DNA of 50,629 bases from Vulcaniibacterium thermophilum (GCF_007923255.1 NZ_VOHJ01000022.1:1-50629); one strand, 5' to 3'; shown: positions 9,537-19,500, counted from the stretch's first letter. Numbers and translations are program-made. Notes: generated by a model not told the origin, from the letters alone.

Positions 9537-9828
9537 ATGCCGCCATGGACCCGGGCTCGAGCTACGAGACGCGCCAAGCTCGCCGAACTCACCTACCCGC
9601 GCGACGTCTGCGCCCGCCTACTGCGCAGCATGACCAGCGCGCAGAGCGACGACATGCAGTCTCCGCACACCTACGCCAACAAGCGCGTCGTAGCCGCGCT
9701 CGCGGCGCGACCCGGGCATCCGCCGGCGCGGGGGGGGCATCGATGCTCTTCAGCAGGCGGCACGCGCGGAGCTGCTGGCCGCCAGCGCGCGACGCGGCGC
9801 GGGCGCCCCGCCGCCACGCCGTAAACCG
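9537..9828 (+). pseudogene. Possible decayed or frameshifted small gene
   Basis: This gap of about 326 bp has an open frame from an ATG at 9537 (MPPWTRARAT...) with a protein-like stretch, AKLAELTYPRDVCARLLRSM, followed by SAQSDDMQSP and YANKRVVAALAA. After a run of eight G (about 9729-9736) the reading becomes low-complexity Arg/Gly/Ala, while the next frame turns helix-like (IDALQQAARAELLAASARRG). That pattern suggests one frameshift at the G-run in a former small gene. I do not recognise the family, and chance coding at this GC content is a real alternative. Otherwise I see nothing in the gap. Confidence 0.22.
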
Positions 9829-10947
9829 TCACTCGCGCGGTGCTCCTGCGCCGGATACGGCCAGCGGCCGCACGTGTTCGAGCAGGCTCACCAGCGTCTT
9901 GCCCGGCTCCTCCCACGGGATCATGTGCGCGGAGCGCTCGAACCACACCGCGCGCTTGTAGGGCGACTTGACCCGCTCGAGCCAGTTCGCGGTCGGCTGC
10001 GACGGCGTCGTGTAGTCGTGCCGGCCCATGAACATCACCACCGGGATCGGGAACGACGCGACGTGGTCGAAATCGACCTGGAGGAACTCGGGGAGCAAGC
10101 GCTCCAGCGTGAACAGGCTGCCCTGATTGATCGCGCAGCGGTCGCGATCCTCGTAGTCGGGCGACAACCGCGGGCCACGGTAGTAGTAGGTGGATTCGTC
10201 GCGGAACGCGGTCAGGCCGCCGTAGTACTGCGGCCATTTGCGGGCGATGATGATGCGCTCGCGGGTGATCGGCTGATCGCCCGGGTACGGCGCGATCGAT
10301 TCCATCTCGCGCACGGCTTCGGCGTTGCCGTGCGCCTTCGCCTGGCGCAGGCCGTACTCGAAGCTGATCCGCTCGTTCTCGCGCGTGTCGATCACCTGGC
10401 CGATGCCGACGTAGGCATGGAACAGATCGGGCCGCCGCAACGCCGCGTGCATGCCGACCACGGTGCCCCAGCTGTGTCCGACCAGGATCACCTTGTCCTT
10501 GCCGTAGCGCCGGCGCACGTACTCGGCGACTTCGATGGCGTCGTCGACGTAGCGCTGGATGCGCACGGTTTCGCCGAGCCCCTCGTGCGGCGTACGCGCG
10601 ATGGTCATGCCTGCGCCGCGCTGGTCCCAGTGCACGACGGTGAAGTACTCCTCCAGCGGACGCTGGAACTGCCAGAGCGTCGGCGCCGCTGGCGAGGCCG
10701 GCCCGCCGTGCACGAACAGCAGGATCGGGTTGGCGCGATCCTGGCCGCGCACCGTCAGCCACTGTTCGATGCCGCCGATGCGGGCCGCATAGCTTTCCTG
10801 CACGCCGTTGGGCGCGACGATGCGATGCAGATCGCGCACGATCTCGCGCGCCTCGCCATAACGGGCGGCGGTATCCGGACAGTCCTGCGCGTGCGCACTT
10901 GCGATGCCGGCGATCGCCAACAGGGCGCCAAGCAAGGTCGATCTCAT
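9829..10947 (-). CDS. Secreted alpha/beta hydrolase, proline iminopeptidase-like
   Basis: The product is 372 residues with a cleavable signal peptide (about residues 1-20, ending ASAHA). The mature part is an alpha/beta hydrolase of the S33 type: oxyanion segment HGGPA (80-84), HWDQRGAG (106-113), nucleophile elbow GHSWG with Ser159, and a late HDY/SAHM pair supplying Asp and His. The HGGP and DQRGAG motifs are typical of proline iminopeptidases and related amidases, so removal of N-terminal proline or amide hydrolysis in the periplasm is the best guess. It follows hslU on the same strand with an 88-bp gap and may or may not be cotranscribed. Confidence 0.85.
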   Translation of the reverse strand: MRSTLLGALLAIAGIASAHAQDCPDTAARYGEAREIVRDLHRIVAPNGVQESYAARIGGIEQWLTVRGQDRANPILLFVHGGPASPAAPTLWQFQRPLEEYFTVVHWDQRGAGMTIARTPHEGLGETVRIQRYVDDAIEVAEYVRRRYGKDKVILVGHSWGTVVGMHAALRRPDLFHAYVGIGQVIDTRENERISFEYGLRQAKAHGNAEAVREMESIAPYPGDQPITRERIIIARKWPQYYGGLTAFRDESTYYYRGPRLSPDYEDRDRCAINQGSLFTLERLLPEFLQVDFDHVASFPIPVVMFMGRHDYTTPSQPTANWLERVKSPYKRAVWFERSAHMIPWEEPGKTLVSLLEHVRPLAVSGAGAPRE

Positions 10948-11035
10948 TCCGCCTCCATCGCTCGTGATGTCCGCCTGCGCCGATGCTAGCGGCCGTGCCG
11001 GCGCCGCACGCAGCGCCGGAAGTCATGGCCGGGCT

Positions 11036-12430
<1,395 letters not shown>

Positions 12431-12567
12431 GGGTGGGGGATTGGGGATTCGGGATTGGGAATTGGCGGTTCGGCTTCGGAGCTCGGGAGGCGCGGTCGGG
12501 GATGCGGGAAACGACGGATCGGGACCGCGACGAACGGATTCCGGATCCGCAATCCCGAATCCCGGCC
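12431..12567. repeat. GGGATTC/GAATCCC inverted element between hslV and hslU
   Basis: The entire gap from the hslV stop to the hslU start is repeat: a G-rich arm (12436-12466; GGATTGGGGATTCGGGATTGGG) and a C-rich arm (about 12538-12564; GGATTCC, CAATCCCGAATCCCGG) in inverted orientation. TCCCGGCCT directly precedes the stop codon, as it does at mreB. The hslU ribosome-binding position therefore reads AATCCCCCACCC in mRNA. Confidence 0.75.
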
Positions 12568-13119
12568 TCAAAGCTCCTCGACCACGATGTTGCGATTCGT
12601 GTAGATGCACACGTCGCCGGCGATGTTGAGCGCCTCGACCGCGATCGCGCGGGCGTCGAGCGCGGTATGCGCGGCGAGCGCGCGCGCGGCGGACAGCGCG
12701 TAGGGGCCGCCGGAGCCGATCGCGATGATGCCGTCCTCCGGCTCGATCACATCGCCGGTGCCGCCGATGATCAGCGAGGTGTCCTTGTCGGCCACCGCCA
12801 GCAGCGCCTCGAGCTTCCCGAGCCGGCGTTCGGTACGCCAGTCCTTCGCCAGCTCGACCGCCGCGCGCGTGAGCTGGCCGTGCTTCTCCAGCTTGGCCTC
12901 GAACAGCTCGAACAGGGTGAAGGCGTCCGCCGCGGCGCCGGCGAAGCCGGCCAGCACCTGACCGTCGCGCCCGAGCCGGCGCACCTTGCGCGCGTTCGCC
13001 TTCATCACCGTGTGGCCGAGCGTGACCTGGCCGTCGCCGGCGACCGCGACGCGACCGTTGCGGCGGACCGAGACGATGGTGGTGGCATGGAAGACGGGCG
13101 GCTGGCGATGCGGGTCCAT
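12568..13119 (-). CDS. hslV: ATP-dependent protease peptidase subunit HslV with N-terminal extension
   Basis: HslV is the proteasome-like threonine peptidase of the HslUV complex. The product is 183 residues, with the conserved [10 protein letters not shown] start of the mature enzyme, [31 protein letters not shown] and the C-terminal AGDVCIYTN. The catalytic threonine is Thr13, not residue 2 as in E. coli: the ATG at 13119 adds [12 protein letters not shown] ahead of it, and no in-frame start codon lies nearer. The extension must be removed, presumably autocatalytically, for activity. A sigma32-like promoter lies 27-54 bp upstream. Confidence 0.97.
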   Translation of the reverse strand: MDPHRQPPVFHATTIVSVRRNGRVAVAGDGQVTLGHTVMKANARKVRRLGRDGQVLAGFAGAAADAFTLFELFEAKLEKHGQLTRAAVELAKDWRTERRLGKLEALLAVADKDTSLIIGGTGDVIEPEDGIIAIGSGGPYALSAARALAAHTALDARAIAVEALNIAGDVCIYTNRNIVVEEL

Positions 13120-13145
13120 GGGCGGCTCCGGGCGATGTCCAGCCT

Positions 13146-13173
13146 AGGTGGGGCCGCCGCCGCGGCGTTCAAG
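13146..13173 (-). promoter_or_regulatory. Sigma32 (heat-shock) promoter of hslVU
   Basis: On the minus strand CTTGAA (13173-13168) is followed after exactly 14 bp by CCCCACCT (13153-13146). This closely fits the RpoH consensus CTTGAAA-N(11-16)-CCCCATNT and predicts a start of transcription about 20 bp before the hslV ATG. HslVU is a classical heat-shock operon, so site and gene agree. Confidence 0.8.
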
Positions 13174-13231
13174 GCGACGGCGGCGCGGACGCGCATCGGG
13201 CATAGTGCGCACACGCGACGAGGAGATGGCC

Positions 13232-13609
13232 ATGAACCTGCTCGATACCCTGCTGGGTCACTTCGGCGAGAAATCCGCCGACCGCATCGCCGAGGAGCTC
13301 GCCCCGCTGCTGGCGCCGGGCGAGACCGTGCAGCGCGCATTCGGCCAGGTGCGCGACCTGATCGTGTTCACCGACCGCCGCCTGCTGCTGATCGACAGGC
13401 AGGGCGTCACCGGCCGCAAGACCGAATTCGTCAGCCTGTCCTACCGCAGCATTGCGATGTTCGCGCTGGAGACCGCGGGCCATTTCGACCTGGAGGCCGA
13501 ACTGCGGCTGTGGGTGAGCGGGCAGCCGCAGCCGATCGTGCGCGCGCTCGGGCGCAACGCCGGCGCCGATGCGATCGTCGCGCTGCTGGCCCAGCACGCG
13601 CCACGCTGA
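13232..13609 (+). CDS. Bacterial PH-domain protein
   Basis: The product is 125 residues and covers a single bacterial pleckstrin-homology-like domain (PF08000 type). Typical features are the helical start MNLLDTLLGHFGEKSADRI, the VRDLIVFTDRRLLLIDRQG strand pair, and the SLSYRSIAMFALETAGHFD region. The function of the family is not established. The ATG at 13232 has GAGGAG six bases upstream; the in-frame ATG at 13226 overlaps that site and is less likely. It ends 3 bp before cca, so the two are probably cotranscribed and divergent from hslVU. Confidence 0.85.
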   Translation: MNLLDTLLGHFGEKSADRIAEELAPLLAPGETVQRAFGQVRDLIVFTDRRLLLIDRQGVTGRKTEFVSLSYRSIAMFALETAGHFDLEAELRLWVSGQPQPIVRALGRNAGADAIVALLAQHAPR

Positions 13610-13612
13610 ACG

Positions 13613-14836
13613 ATGCGGACGTATCTGGTCGGCGGCGCGGTGCGCGACGCGTTGCTCGGCCTGCCGCCGGGCGATCGCGATTTCGTGGTGGTCGGCGCCA
13701 CGCCGGAGGCGATGATCGAAGCCGGCTTCCGCGCGGTCGGCCGCGACTTCCCGGTGTTCCTGCATCCGCAGACCGGCGAGGAGTACGCGCTGGCGCGCAC
13801 CGAACGCAAGAGCGGCCGCGGCTACCGCGGCTTCGTGGTGCATGCCGATCCGTCGGTGACGCTGGAGGACGACCTGCGCCGGCGCGACTTCACGATCAAC
13901 GCGATCGCGCAGGACGAGCACGGCGCGCTGGTCGATCCGTTCGGCGGCGCGCGCGATCTCCAGGCGCGCGTGCTGCGCCACGTCAGCGAGGCGTTCGTCG
14001 AGGACCCGCTGCGCGTGCTGCGCGCGGCGCGCTTCATGGCGCGGCTGGCGCCGCTCGGCTTCAGCGTGGCGCCGGAGACGATGGCGCTGATGCGGCAGAT
14101 GGCCGCAAGCGGCGAGCTCGCCGAGCTGACGCCGGAGCGGGTCTGGCAGGAACTGCGGCGCGCGCTGGCGAGCGCGCGGCCGTCGGCGTTCCTGCGCACG
14201 CTGCACGACTGCGGCGCGCTCGGCGCGGTACTGCCGGAGGTCGAGGCGCTGTATGGCGTGCCGCAGCGCGCCGACTATCACCCGGAAGTCGACACCGGCG
14301 TGCACGTGGAGATGGTGTGCGACGTGGCGGCGCTGCTTGCGCCGGGCGATGACGTGATCGGCTTCGCCGCGTTGGTGCACGACCTCGGCAAGGCGCTGAC
14401 GCCCGCGCACGTGCTGCCGAAACACCTCGGCCACGAACACGCCGGGGTGGCGCCGGTGCAGGCGCTGTGCGCGCGTCTGCGGGTGCCCAACGAGCATCGC
14501 GAACTGGCGGTCGCGGCCTGCCGCGAGCATCTCAACGTGCACCGCTTCGACGAGCTGCGCGCGCGCACCGTGCACGAGCTGATCGCGCGCTGCGACGGCT
14601 TCCGCAGGCCGCAGCGCATCCGCCAGCTCGCGATCGTGTGCGAATGCGACAAGCGCGGTCGCGCCGGCCTGCAGGACCGGCCCTATCCGCAGGGGGCGCG
14701 ACTGGTCGCAGCGCTCGAGGCCGCGCTCGCGGTACGCGCCGCCGAGATCGCGCAGGGGCTCAGCGGCCCCGAAGTCGGCGAGGCGATCCGGCGCGCGCGG
14801 ATCGCGGCGATCGCGGCGGCGACCGGCAAGGGGTAG
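13613..14836 (+). CDS. cca: Multifunctional CCA tRNA nucleotidyltransferase
   Basis: Cca adds or repairs the 3'-terminal CCA of tRNAs without a nucleic acid template. The 407-residue product has the nucleotidyltransferase head (GGAVRD at 7-12; metal-binding Asp21 and Asp23 in GDRDF), the nucleotide-selecting [11 protein letters not shown] and [12 protein letters not shown] segments, and a C-terminal HD phosphohydrolase domain (ALVHDLGKA). The HD domain marks the gammaproteobacterial long form, which also has phosphatase and cyclic phosphodiesterase activity. The ATG is 3 bp after the PH-domain gene. Confidence 0.96.
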   Translation: MRTYLVGGAVRDALLGLPPGDRDFVVVGATPEAMIEAGFRAVGRDFPVFLHPQTGEEYALARTERKSGRGYRGFVVHADPSVTLEDDLRRRDFTINAIAQDEHGALVDPFGGARDLQARVLRHVSEAFVEDPLRVLRAARFMARLAPLGFSVAPETMALMRQMAASGELAELTPERVWQELRRALASARPSAFLRTLHDCGALGAVLPEVEALYGVPQRADYHPEVDTGVHVEMVCDVAALLAPGDDVIGFAALVHDLGKALTPAHVLPKHLGHEHAGVAPVQALCARLRVPNEHRELAVAACREHLNVHRFDELRARTVHELIARCDGFRRPQRIRQLAIVCECDKRGRAGLQDRPYPQGARLVAALEAALAVRAAEIAQGLSGPEVGEAIRRARIAAIAAATGKG

Positions 14837-14963
14837 GAGCGGCTTCAGCCGCGACTCCCGCTCGCCACACACGCCACCCGTCTATGGCAGCCCCATCGTG
14901 CTGCCTACGCCAACGTCAGCGACCGGACACGCAGGCGCTGATCGCGGCTGAAGCCGCGCCTAC
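14834..14963. repeat. Palindromic repeat pair (TAGGAGCGGCTTCAGCCGCGA family)
   Basis: TAGGAGCGGCTTCAGCCGCGA at the left is mirrored by GATCGCGGCTGAAGCCGCGCCTA at the right, with about 80 bp between. Each arm contains its own hairpin, GCGGCTTCAGCCGC. The pair starts at the cca stop codon and runs into the end of the convergent VanZ-like gene. Looser variants occur near 29065-29085 and 45905-45930. Confidence 0.75.
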
Positions 14964-15376
14964 AGGGGATTCGCGGCCGCGCGGAACCACCTCTGGTCGA
15001 GCCGCAGCCACCACGTCGCCAAGCGCGTGCGCGCGAGCGGCAGGCCGGCGAGGATGCCGGCCGCGTTGGCGAGTAGATCCCACGGATCGGCCGCGCGCGA
15101 TGCCGTCAGCGCGCCCTGCGCGAGCTCGATCGCACCGCCCAGCAGCCACAATCCCACCGCCGCCACGGCCCGCGCGCGCGCCGTCGCGAACAGCATCACC
15201 GCACCTGAGGCGAGCCACGCATAGCCGATCGCGTGCTGCAGCTTGTCGCCGCCGGGGAGTGAAAACCGCGGCACGTCCTGAGCCGGCAGCAGCGAACCGG
15301 TGGTGACCGCGGCGATCATCGCCGCCCACAGCAACACCCACACCGCCGGGCGGCGGAACCCGCGCAGCGCGCTCAC
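14960..15376 (-). CDS. VanZ-like membrane protein
   Basis: The product is 138 residues with about four membrane helices. The GDKLQHAIGYAWLA block and the later IELAQGALTASRAADPWDLLANAAG block are characteristic of the VanZ-like family. The founding member affects glycopeptide resistance; the role of most homologues is unknown. The GTG at 15376 overlaps the stop of the upstream methyltransferase as GTGA, which fixes the start and implies coupled translation. Its 3' end meets a palindromic repeat. Confidence 0.82.
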   Translation of the reverse strand: MSALRGFRRPAVWVLLWAAMIAAVTTGSLLPAQDVPRFSLPGGDKLQHAIGYAWLASGAVMLFATARARAVAAVGLWLLGGAIELAQGALTASRAADPWDLLANAAGILAGLPLARTRLATWWLRLDQRWFRAAANPL

Positions 15377-16560
15377 AGCCGGAAGCTCAGGTCGCCGGCC
15401 AGGAACGCGGCGCCGAACGCGACGTCCTTCTCGAAGCCCATCACCTGGAAGCGCTCGCCCATCTCCGAAGGCAAGGTGAGCCGCTTCACCTCCTGCGTGC
15501 GGCGCAGGCGCTCGACCTCGTCGTCGATCTTCTCGATCCGCGCCAGCACGTCGGCCAGGCCGTTGCCGAGCAGGAAGCTCGCCTGCGTGCAGTAGCCGGC
15601 GAAGTCGAATCCGGCGGCCACGCCGGCCTCCGCCAGCGCGGTGAAGTCCACCGACGCGGTGATGTCCTGCAGCCCCGGCCACAGCAGCGGCTGCGCGTGC
15701 ATGCGGTGGCGGTAGAACGCGCGCAGCGTGCCGTCGCGGCGCTCGTCGCTGTAGTACTCGCCGCGCACGTAGCCGTAATCGACGAACAGCATCGCGCCGC
15801 GCTTCATGCCGCCGGCCACCGCCTGCACCCAGTACGGCAGTTGCGGCAGCACTTCGGAGCGGTACCCGTCCGGCAGCGCGCGACCGAGGCGGCGCTCGAC
15901 GAAGCGCACCGCGTTGCGCAGGAACTCGTCGGCCGCGCGCAGCTCGATCGCGAACGCCTCGCCGTCGAGCACGACGTGCTCCTCGTACACCTCGCCGTCG
16001 CGGATGGCGAAGCGCGGCGTCGGCAGCGCGTCGATCACCTCGTTGGCGAACAGCACGCCGTGCCAGTCGTCCGGGAACGGGCCGTCGACCCATTCGACCA
16101 GCTCGAACAGCGGCGGCGACAGGCGCTGCTGCAGCCGCTCGCGCTGGCGCTGGCGCAGCGTCGCGCTGGGTTCGAGGATGGCGTAGCGGTCCGGCAGCGC
16201 GTCCAGTTCCATCAGCCGCTTCAGCGCGACCTCGGCGAACGCGCCGCTGCCGCCGCCCAGCTCCAGCACGCGCGCGCGCGGGCCGATCTGCCGCAGCACG
16301 ATCGCCAGCGCCTCGGCCACGCAGGCGGCGAACACCGGCCCGAGCTCCGGCGCGGTGACGAAATCGCCGGCCGCGCCGAACTTGGTGGCGCCCGCGCTGT
16401 AATAGCCCAGCCCCGGCGCGTACAGCGCCAGCTCCATGAAGCGCGAGAACGGGATCGCGCCGCCGGCGGCGCGGATCTCCTCGCGGATGTGGCCCGCCAG
16501 ACGCGCGCTGTGGGCGAGCGCCTCGGGCTCGGGCGGGGGCAGGTCGGACGGATGCGTCAT
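15373..16560 (-). CDS. SAM-dependent methyltransferase, MidA/NDUFAF7 family
   Basis: A 395-residue class I methyltransferase of the COG1565 (DUF185) family. The SAM motif is ELGGGSGA at 100-107, preceded by FMELALYAPGLGYY and GDFVTAPELGP, which are signatures of the family. Eukaryotic NDUFAF7 methylates an arginine in respiratory complex I; the role of bacterial members is not settled. The ATG at 16560 gives a normal-length protein. It is divergent from the pteridine reductase gene and overlaps the downstream VanZ-like gene by 4 bp. Confidence 0.9.
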   Translation of the reverse strand: MTHPSDLPPPEPEALAHSARLAGHIREEIRAAGGAIPFSRFMELALYAPGLGYYSAGATKFGAAGDFVTAPELGPVFAACVAEALAIVLRQIGPRARVLELGGGSGAFAEVALKRLMELDALPDRYAILEPSATLRQRQRERLQQRLSPPLFELVEWVDGPFPDDWHGVLFANEVIDALPTPRFAIRDGEVYEEHVVLDGEAFAIELRAADEFLRNAVRFVERRLGRALPDGYRSEVLPQLPYWVQAVAGGMKRGAMLFVDYGYVRGEYYSDERRDGTLRAFYRHRMHAQPLLWPGLQDITASVDFTALAEAGVAAGFDFAGYCTQASFLLGNGLADVLARIEKIDDEVERLRRTQEVKRLTLPSEMGERFQVMGFEKDVAFGAAFLAGDLSFRL

Positions 16561-16686
16561 GCGGCGTCGCGCGCGGTCGTCGGATCGGGGAGCGCATTGT
16601 GCCTGCGCGACGGTGCAGGCGGCGGCAGGCGATGCGGCCCGCATGCATGGGACACTAGCCGCCCGTTCCGTCACCGCAGCCGCCCA

Positions 16687-17424
16687 ATGGCCCACGCTCC
16701 CGTCGCCCTGGTCACCGGCGCCGCCCGTCGCATCGGCGCGGCGATCGCGCGCCGGCTGCACGCCGCCGGCTACGACCTCGCGCTGCACTGCCGCCGCTCG
16801 CGGGACGAGCTGGCCGCGCTCGCCGACGAGCTCGAGCGTGGCCGTCCCGGCAGCGTGCTCACGCTGCAGGCCGATCTGGCCGAGTTCGACCGCCTGCCGG
16901 AGCTGGTCGCGCACACCCTCGGCCGCTTCGGCCGGCTGGATGCGCTCATCAACAACGCCTCCGCGTTCTACCCGACGCCGCTCGGCACCACCACGCCCGC
17001 GCAATGGGACGAGCTGTTCGCCAGCAACGCGCGCGCGCCGTTCTTCCTCGCCCAGGCCGCCGCGCCGCATCTGCGCGCCGCGCGCGGCGCGATCGTCAAC
17101 CTCACCGACCTCTACGCCGAACGCCCGTTGCGCCAGCACACCGTGTACTGCATGGCGAAGGCGGCGCTGGCGATGCTGACCCGGTCGCTGGCGGTGGAAC
17201 TGGCACCCGAGGTGCGGGTCAACGCGGTCGCGCCCGGCGCCATCCTCTGGCCGGAGGACGAGGACAACACCGAAGCGCAGAAGGCGATGCTCGCGCGCAC
17301 TCCGCTCGGCCGCACCGGCACGCCGGAGGAAGTCGCCGAGGCGGTGCGCTGGCTGCTGCAGGACGCGCACTACAGCACCGGCCAGACGCTGCTGCTCGAC
17401 GGCGGGCGCACGCTGCTGGGGTGA
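16687..17424 (+). CDS. Pteridine reductase / FolM-type short-chain dehydrogenase
   Basis: A 245-residue short-chain dehydrogenase. The cofactor motif is TGAARRIG (10-17); the arginine pair in place of the usual glycine is typical of NADPH-dependent pteridine reductases such as PTR1 and FolM. The active site is Tyr154-x3-Lys158 (YCMAK), preceded by NLTDLYAERP, where Asp replaces the usual catalytic Ser, again as in PTR1. Expected reaction: reduction of dihydro- to tetrahydropterins or dihydrofolate. The folate genes folB and folK lie 2 kb away on the opposite strand, which fits. Confidence 0.87.
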   Translation: MAHAPVALVTGAARRIGAAIARRLHAAGYDLALHCRRSRDELAALADELERGRPGSVLTLQADLAEFDRLPELVAHTLGRFGRLDALINNASAFYPTPLGTTTPAQWDELFASNARAPFFLAQAAAPHLRAARGAIVNLTDLYAERPLRQHTVYCMAKAALAMLTRSLAVELAPEVRVNAVAPGAILWPEDEDNTEAQKAMLARTPLGRTGTPEEVAEAVRWLLQDAHYSTGQTLLLDGGRTLLG

Positions 17425-17473
17425 GTCGCGACGCCGGCCCGGCCCAACCTGCGCCACGGGCGAACCCGAGGAG

Positions 17474-18106
17474 CTAGGCTGCCGTTCGCAGCGCTTCGAC
17501 CGGCAGGCCCGCCGGCAGCGGCCGGCCGCGGTAGTGGCGCTCGTGCGCCAGCGCCAGCAGGGCGAAGTCCTCGACCGAATCGCCGTAGGCGTGGATGCGG
17601 TCGAACGCGTCCAGCGCATACGCCGCACGCACGCGCCGCGCCTTCTCCTCGCCGACGCACTGCGCGCCGAGGTAGCGGCCGGTCAGGCGGCCGTCGCGCG
17701 CCTCCAGCGCGGAAGCGAGGCAGGCGATGCCCTGTGTTTCGCACCACGGCCGCAGCAGCCCCTCGAAGTTGCCGGACACCACGGCGACCGTGTCGCCGCG
17801 CGCACGATGCCAGTCGAGCCGCGCTGCCGCCTGCGGCCGCAACAGCGTCGGCAGCGCCTGCCCGACGAAGCGGCGCGCGCGCGCCTCGAACGTCGCCACC
17901 GGCATGCCGGTGAGCGCCACGCGCACCACCGCCGCGCGCACCGTCACGCCCGACACCCAGCCCAGCCGGTAGCCCGCCACCACGGGCGCCAGGCATGGCA
18001 CGCCCAGTCGCCGTCGCAGCGGCGAGACCGCCGCCCGCACGAACGGCGGGAAGGTCTCGCAGCGGGTGAGGGTGCCGTCGAAGTCGAACAGCGCGAGATC
18101 GGCCAT
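17474..18106 (-). CDS. HAD-IB family phosphatase (SerB/PgpC-like)
   Basis: The product is 210 residues and a haloacid-dehalogenase-type phosphatase. Motif I is FDFDGTLT with nucleophile Asp8 and acid/base Asp10; motif II is VVSGNFEG; motif III and IV residues are EEKARRV and AYGDSVEDF. The helical cap inserted after motif I is the C1 type of phosphoserine phosphatase and PgpC relatives. The substrate is unknown. The ATG at 18106 overlaps the stop of the preceding DUF6159 gene as TGATG. Confidence 0.85.
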   Translation of the reverse strand: MADLALFDFDGTLTRCETFPPFVRAAVSPLRRRLGVPCLAPVVAGYRLGWVSGVTVRAAVVRVALTGMPVATFEARARRFVGQALPTLLRPQAAARLDWHRARGDTVAVVSGNFEGLLRPWCETQGIACLASALEARDGRLTGRYLGAQCVGEEKARRVRAAYALDAFDRIHAYGDSVEDFALLALAHERHYRGRPLPAGLPVEALRTAA

Positions 18107-18936
18107 CAGCGCGGGGCGAACGCGCCTTCCAGCGCACGCGCCTCGAAGCCGGCCGGCGCGCGGCCGTCCTGCGCGTAGCGGTACAGCGCGGCGGAGTAGA
18201 TGCCGCTCAGCGCCGCCTGGTAGATGCCCAGCAGCAGCACCGCCAGCACGAACGCGATCGCCACGCCGACCGCCAGCACGCCCGAGACCTGCGCGGCGAG
18301 GATCGCGGCGCCGATGCCGACCGCCACCACCGCGGCGGTGATCAGGCCGAACGCCGCGCCGATGCCGACCTGGCCGATCGCGTTCTCGCCCCAGGTGCGT
18401 TTGAGCAGTTCGATGCTGCGCTTGAGCGCCTCGATCGGGCCGACGTTCTGCGCGACCAGCACCGGCACCACCAGGAAGGTCGCCAGCGTCCACGCCGCGC
18501 CGAGCCCGCTGCCGATCAGCCGCACGACGAAGTTGTTGTCCTTGTTCTTCAGCGCCTGCAACAGCATGCCGACGGTGGCGGCGATCGCCGCGTAGCCGAG
18601 GATCGCCGGCAGCCGCGCGCGCGCCGCGCGCAGGCCGTCGGACACCGTCGGGTCACCGCCCTCCAGCCGGATCATCGCGGCGGCCACCAGCGCGGAGTTG
18701 AAGAAGATGATCACGCTGTACTGGCAGAAGTAGAACGCGAAGGCCAGCAGCGCGCCGCCCACGCCGAAGCCGTTCTCGAACACGCGCAGCGCGAAGGTCG
18801 GGATCGCGAACGTCGCCAGCACCAGCAGCGTGGCCAGGCCGGACAGCACCGGCAGCCACATCAGTTCCTTGTCGGAACGCAACACCGCCGCCGATGCCTT
18901 CACCAGCGTCCAACTGCGCGAGAACCTGTCGAACAT
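18106..18936 (-). CDS. DUF6159-family multi-pass membrane protein
   Basis: The product is 276 residues with about six membrane helices, two of them forming long Gly/Ala/Val-rich hairpins near the C-terminus. The opening MFDRFSRSWTLVKASAAVL and the central GPIEALKRSIELLKRTWGEN match an uncharacterised family of bacterial membrane proteins. No catalytic residues are evident. It lies 70 bp downstream of folK and is joined by TGATG to the HAD phosphatase, so a folB-folK-membrane protein-phosphatase transcript is plausible. Confidence 0.75.
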   Translation of the reverse strand: MFDRFSRSWTLVKASAAVLRSDKELMWLPVLSGLATLLVLATFAIPTFALRVFENGFGVGGALLAFAFYFCQYSVIIFFNSALVAAAMIRLEGGDPTVSDGLRAARARLPAILGYAAIAATVGMLLQALKNKDNNFVVRLIGSGLGAAWTLATFLVVPVLVAQNVGPIEALKRSIELLKRTWGENAIGQVGIGAAFGLITAAVVAVGIGAAILAAQVSGVLAVGVAIAFVLAVLLLGIYQAALSGIYSAALYRYAQDGRAPAGFEARALEGAFAPR

Positions 18937-19006
18937 GGGCCGTCTCCCCGGAAGCCGCTCGCATCCTCGAATGGGAGCGACACCGGCGCAAGCCCCGTTC
19001 GTCGCA

Positions 19007-19498
19007 TCACGCCGACGGCAAGGTCACCACCCGCGCCGGTTCGTGCCGCTCCGGATGCGCTTCCCACAGCTCCGCCAGCGTGCGCTCCACGCCGGGCACC
19101 ACCGCGTCGGGCGCGATCTCGGCCAGCGGGCGCAGCACGAACGCATGCTGCAGCTCGGGCCGCGGGATCTGCAGGCGGCCCGGCCCCTGCAGCGTCAGGT
19201 TGCCGTACAGCACCAGGTCGACGTCGAGCGTGCGGTTGCCGAAGCGCGGGCCGCTGCGGTCGCGGCCGTGCGCGTCCTCGAGGTCGTGCAGCCAGCGGTC
19301 GAGCGCGTACGGGTCGAGGTCGCTGTCGATCAGCGCGGCGGCATTGAGGAAATCCGGCCCGTCGAACCCGACCGCGCGCGTGCGGTAGACCGGCGACACC
19401 ACCACCTCGCCGAAGCGCGCACGCAGCGCGCGGATCGCCTCGCGCAGATGGCGTTCGGGCTCCAGATTGCTGCCGAGACTGAGGTACGCCTTCGCCAT
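19007..19498 (-). CDS. folK: 2-amino-4-hydroxy-6-hydroxymethyldihydropteridine pyrophosphokinase
   Basis: FolK transfers pyrophosphate from ATP to 6-hydroxymethyl-7,8-dihydropterin, the step after FolB in folate synthesis. The 163-residue product opens with AYLSLGSNLEPERHL and has the catalytic signature GNRTLDVDLVLYG plus IPRPELQHAFVLRPL. The ATG at 19498 is preferred; a GTG at 19504 would overlap the folB stop as GTGA and add two residues. Either way the gene is translationally linked to folB. Confidence 0.95.
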   Translation of the reverse strand: MAKAYLSLGSNLEPERHLREAIRALRARFGEVVVSPVYRTRAVGFDGPDFLNAAALIDSDLDPYALDRWLHDLEDAHGRDRSGPRFGNRTLDVDLVLYGNLTLQGPGRLQIPRPELQHAFVLRPLAEIAPDAVVPGVERTLAELWEAHPERHEPARVVTLPSA

Positions 19499-19500
19499 CG

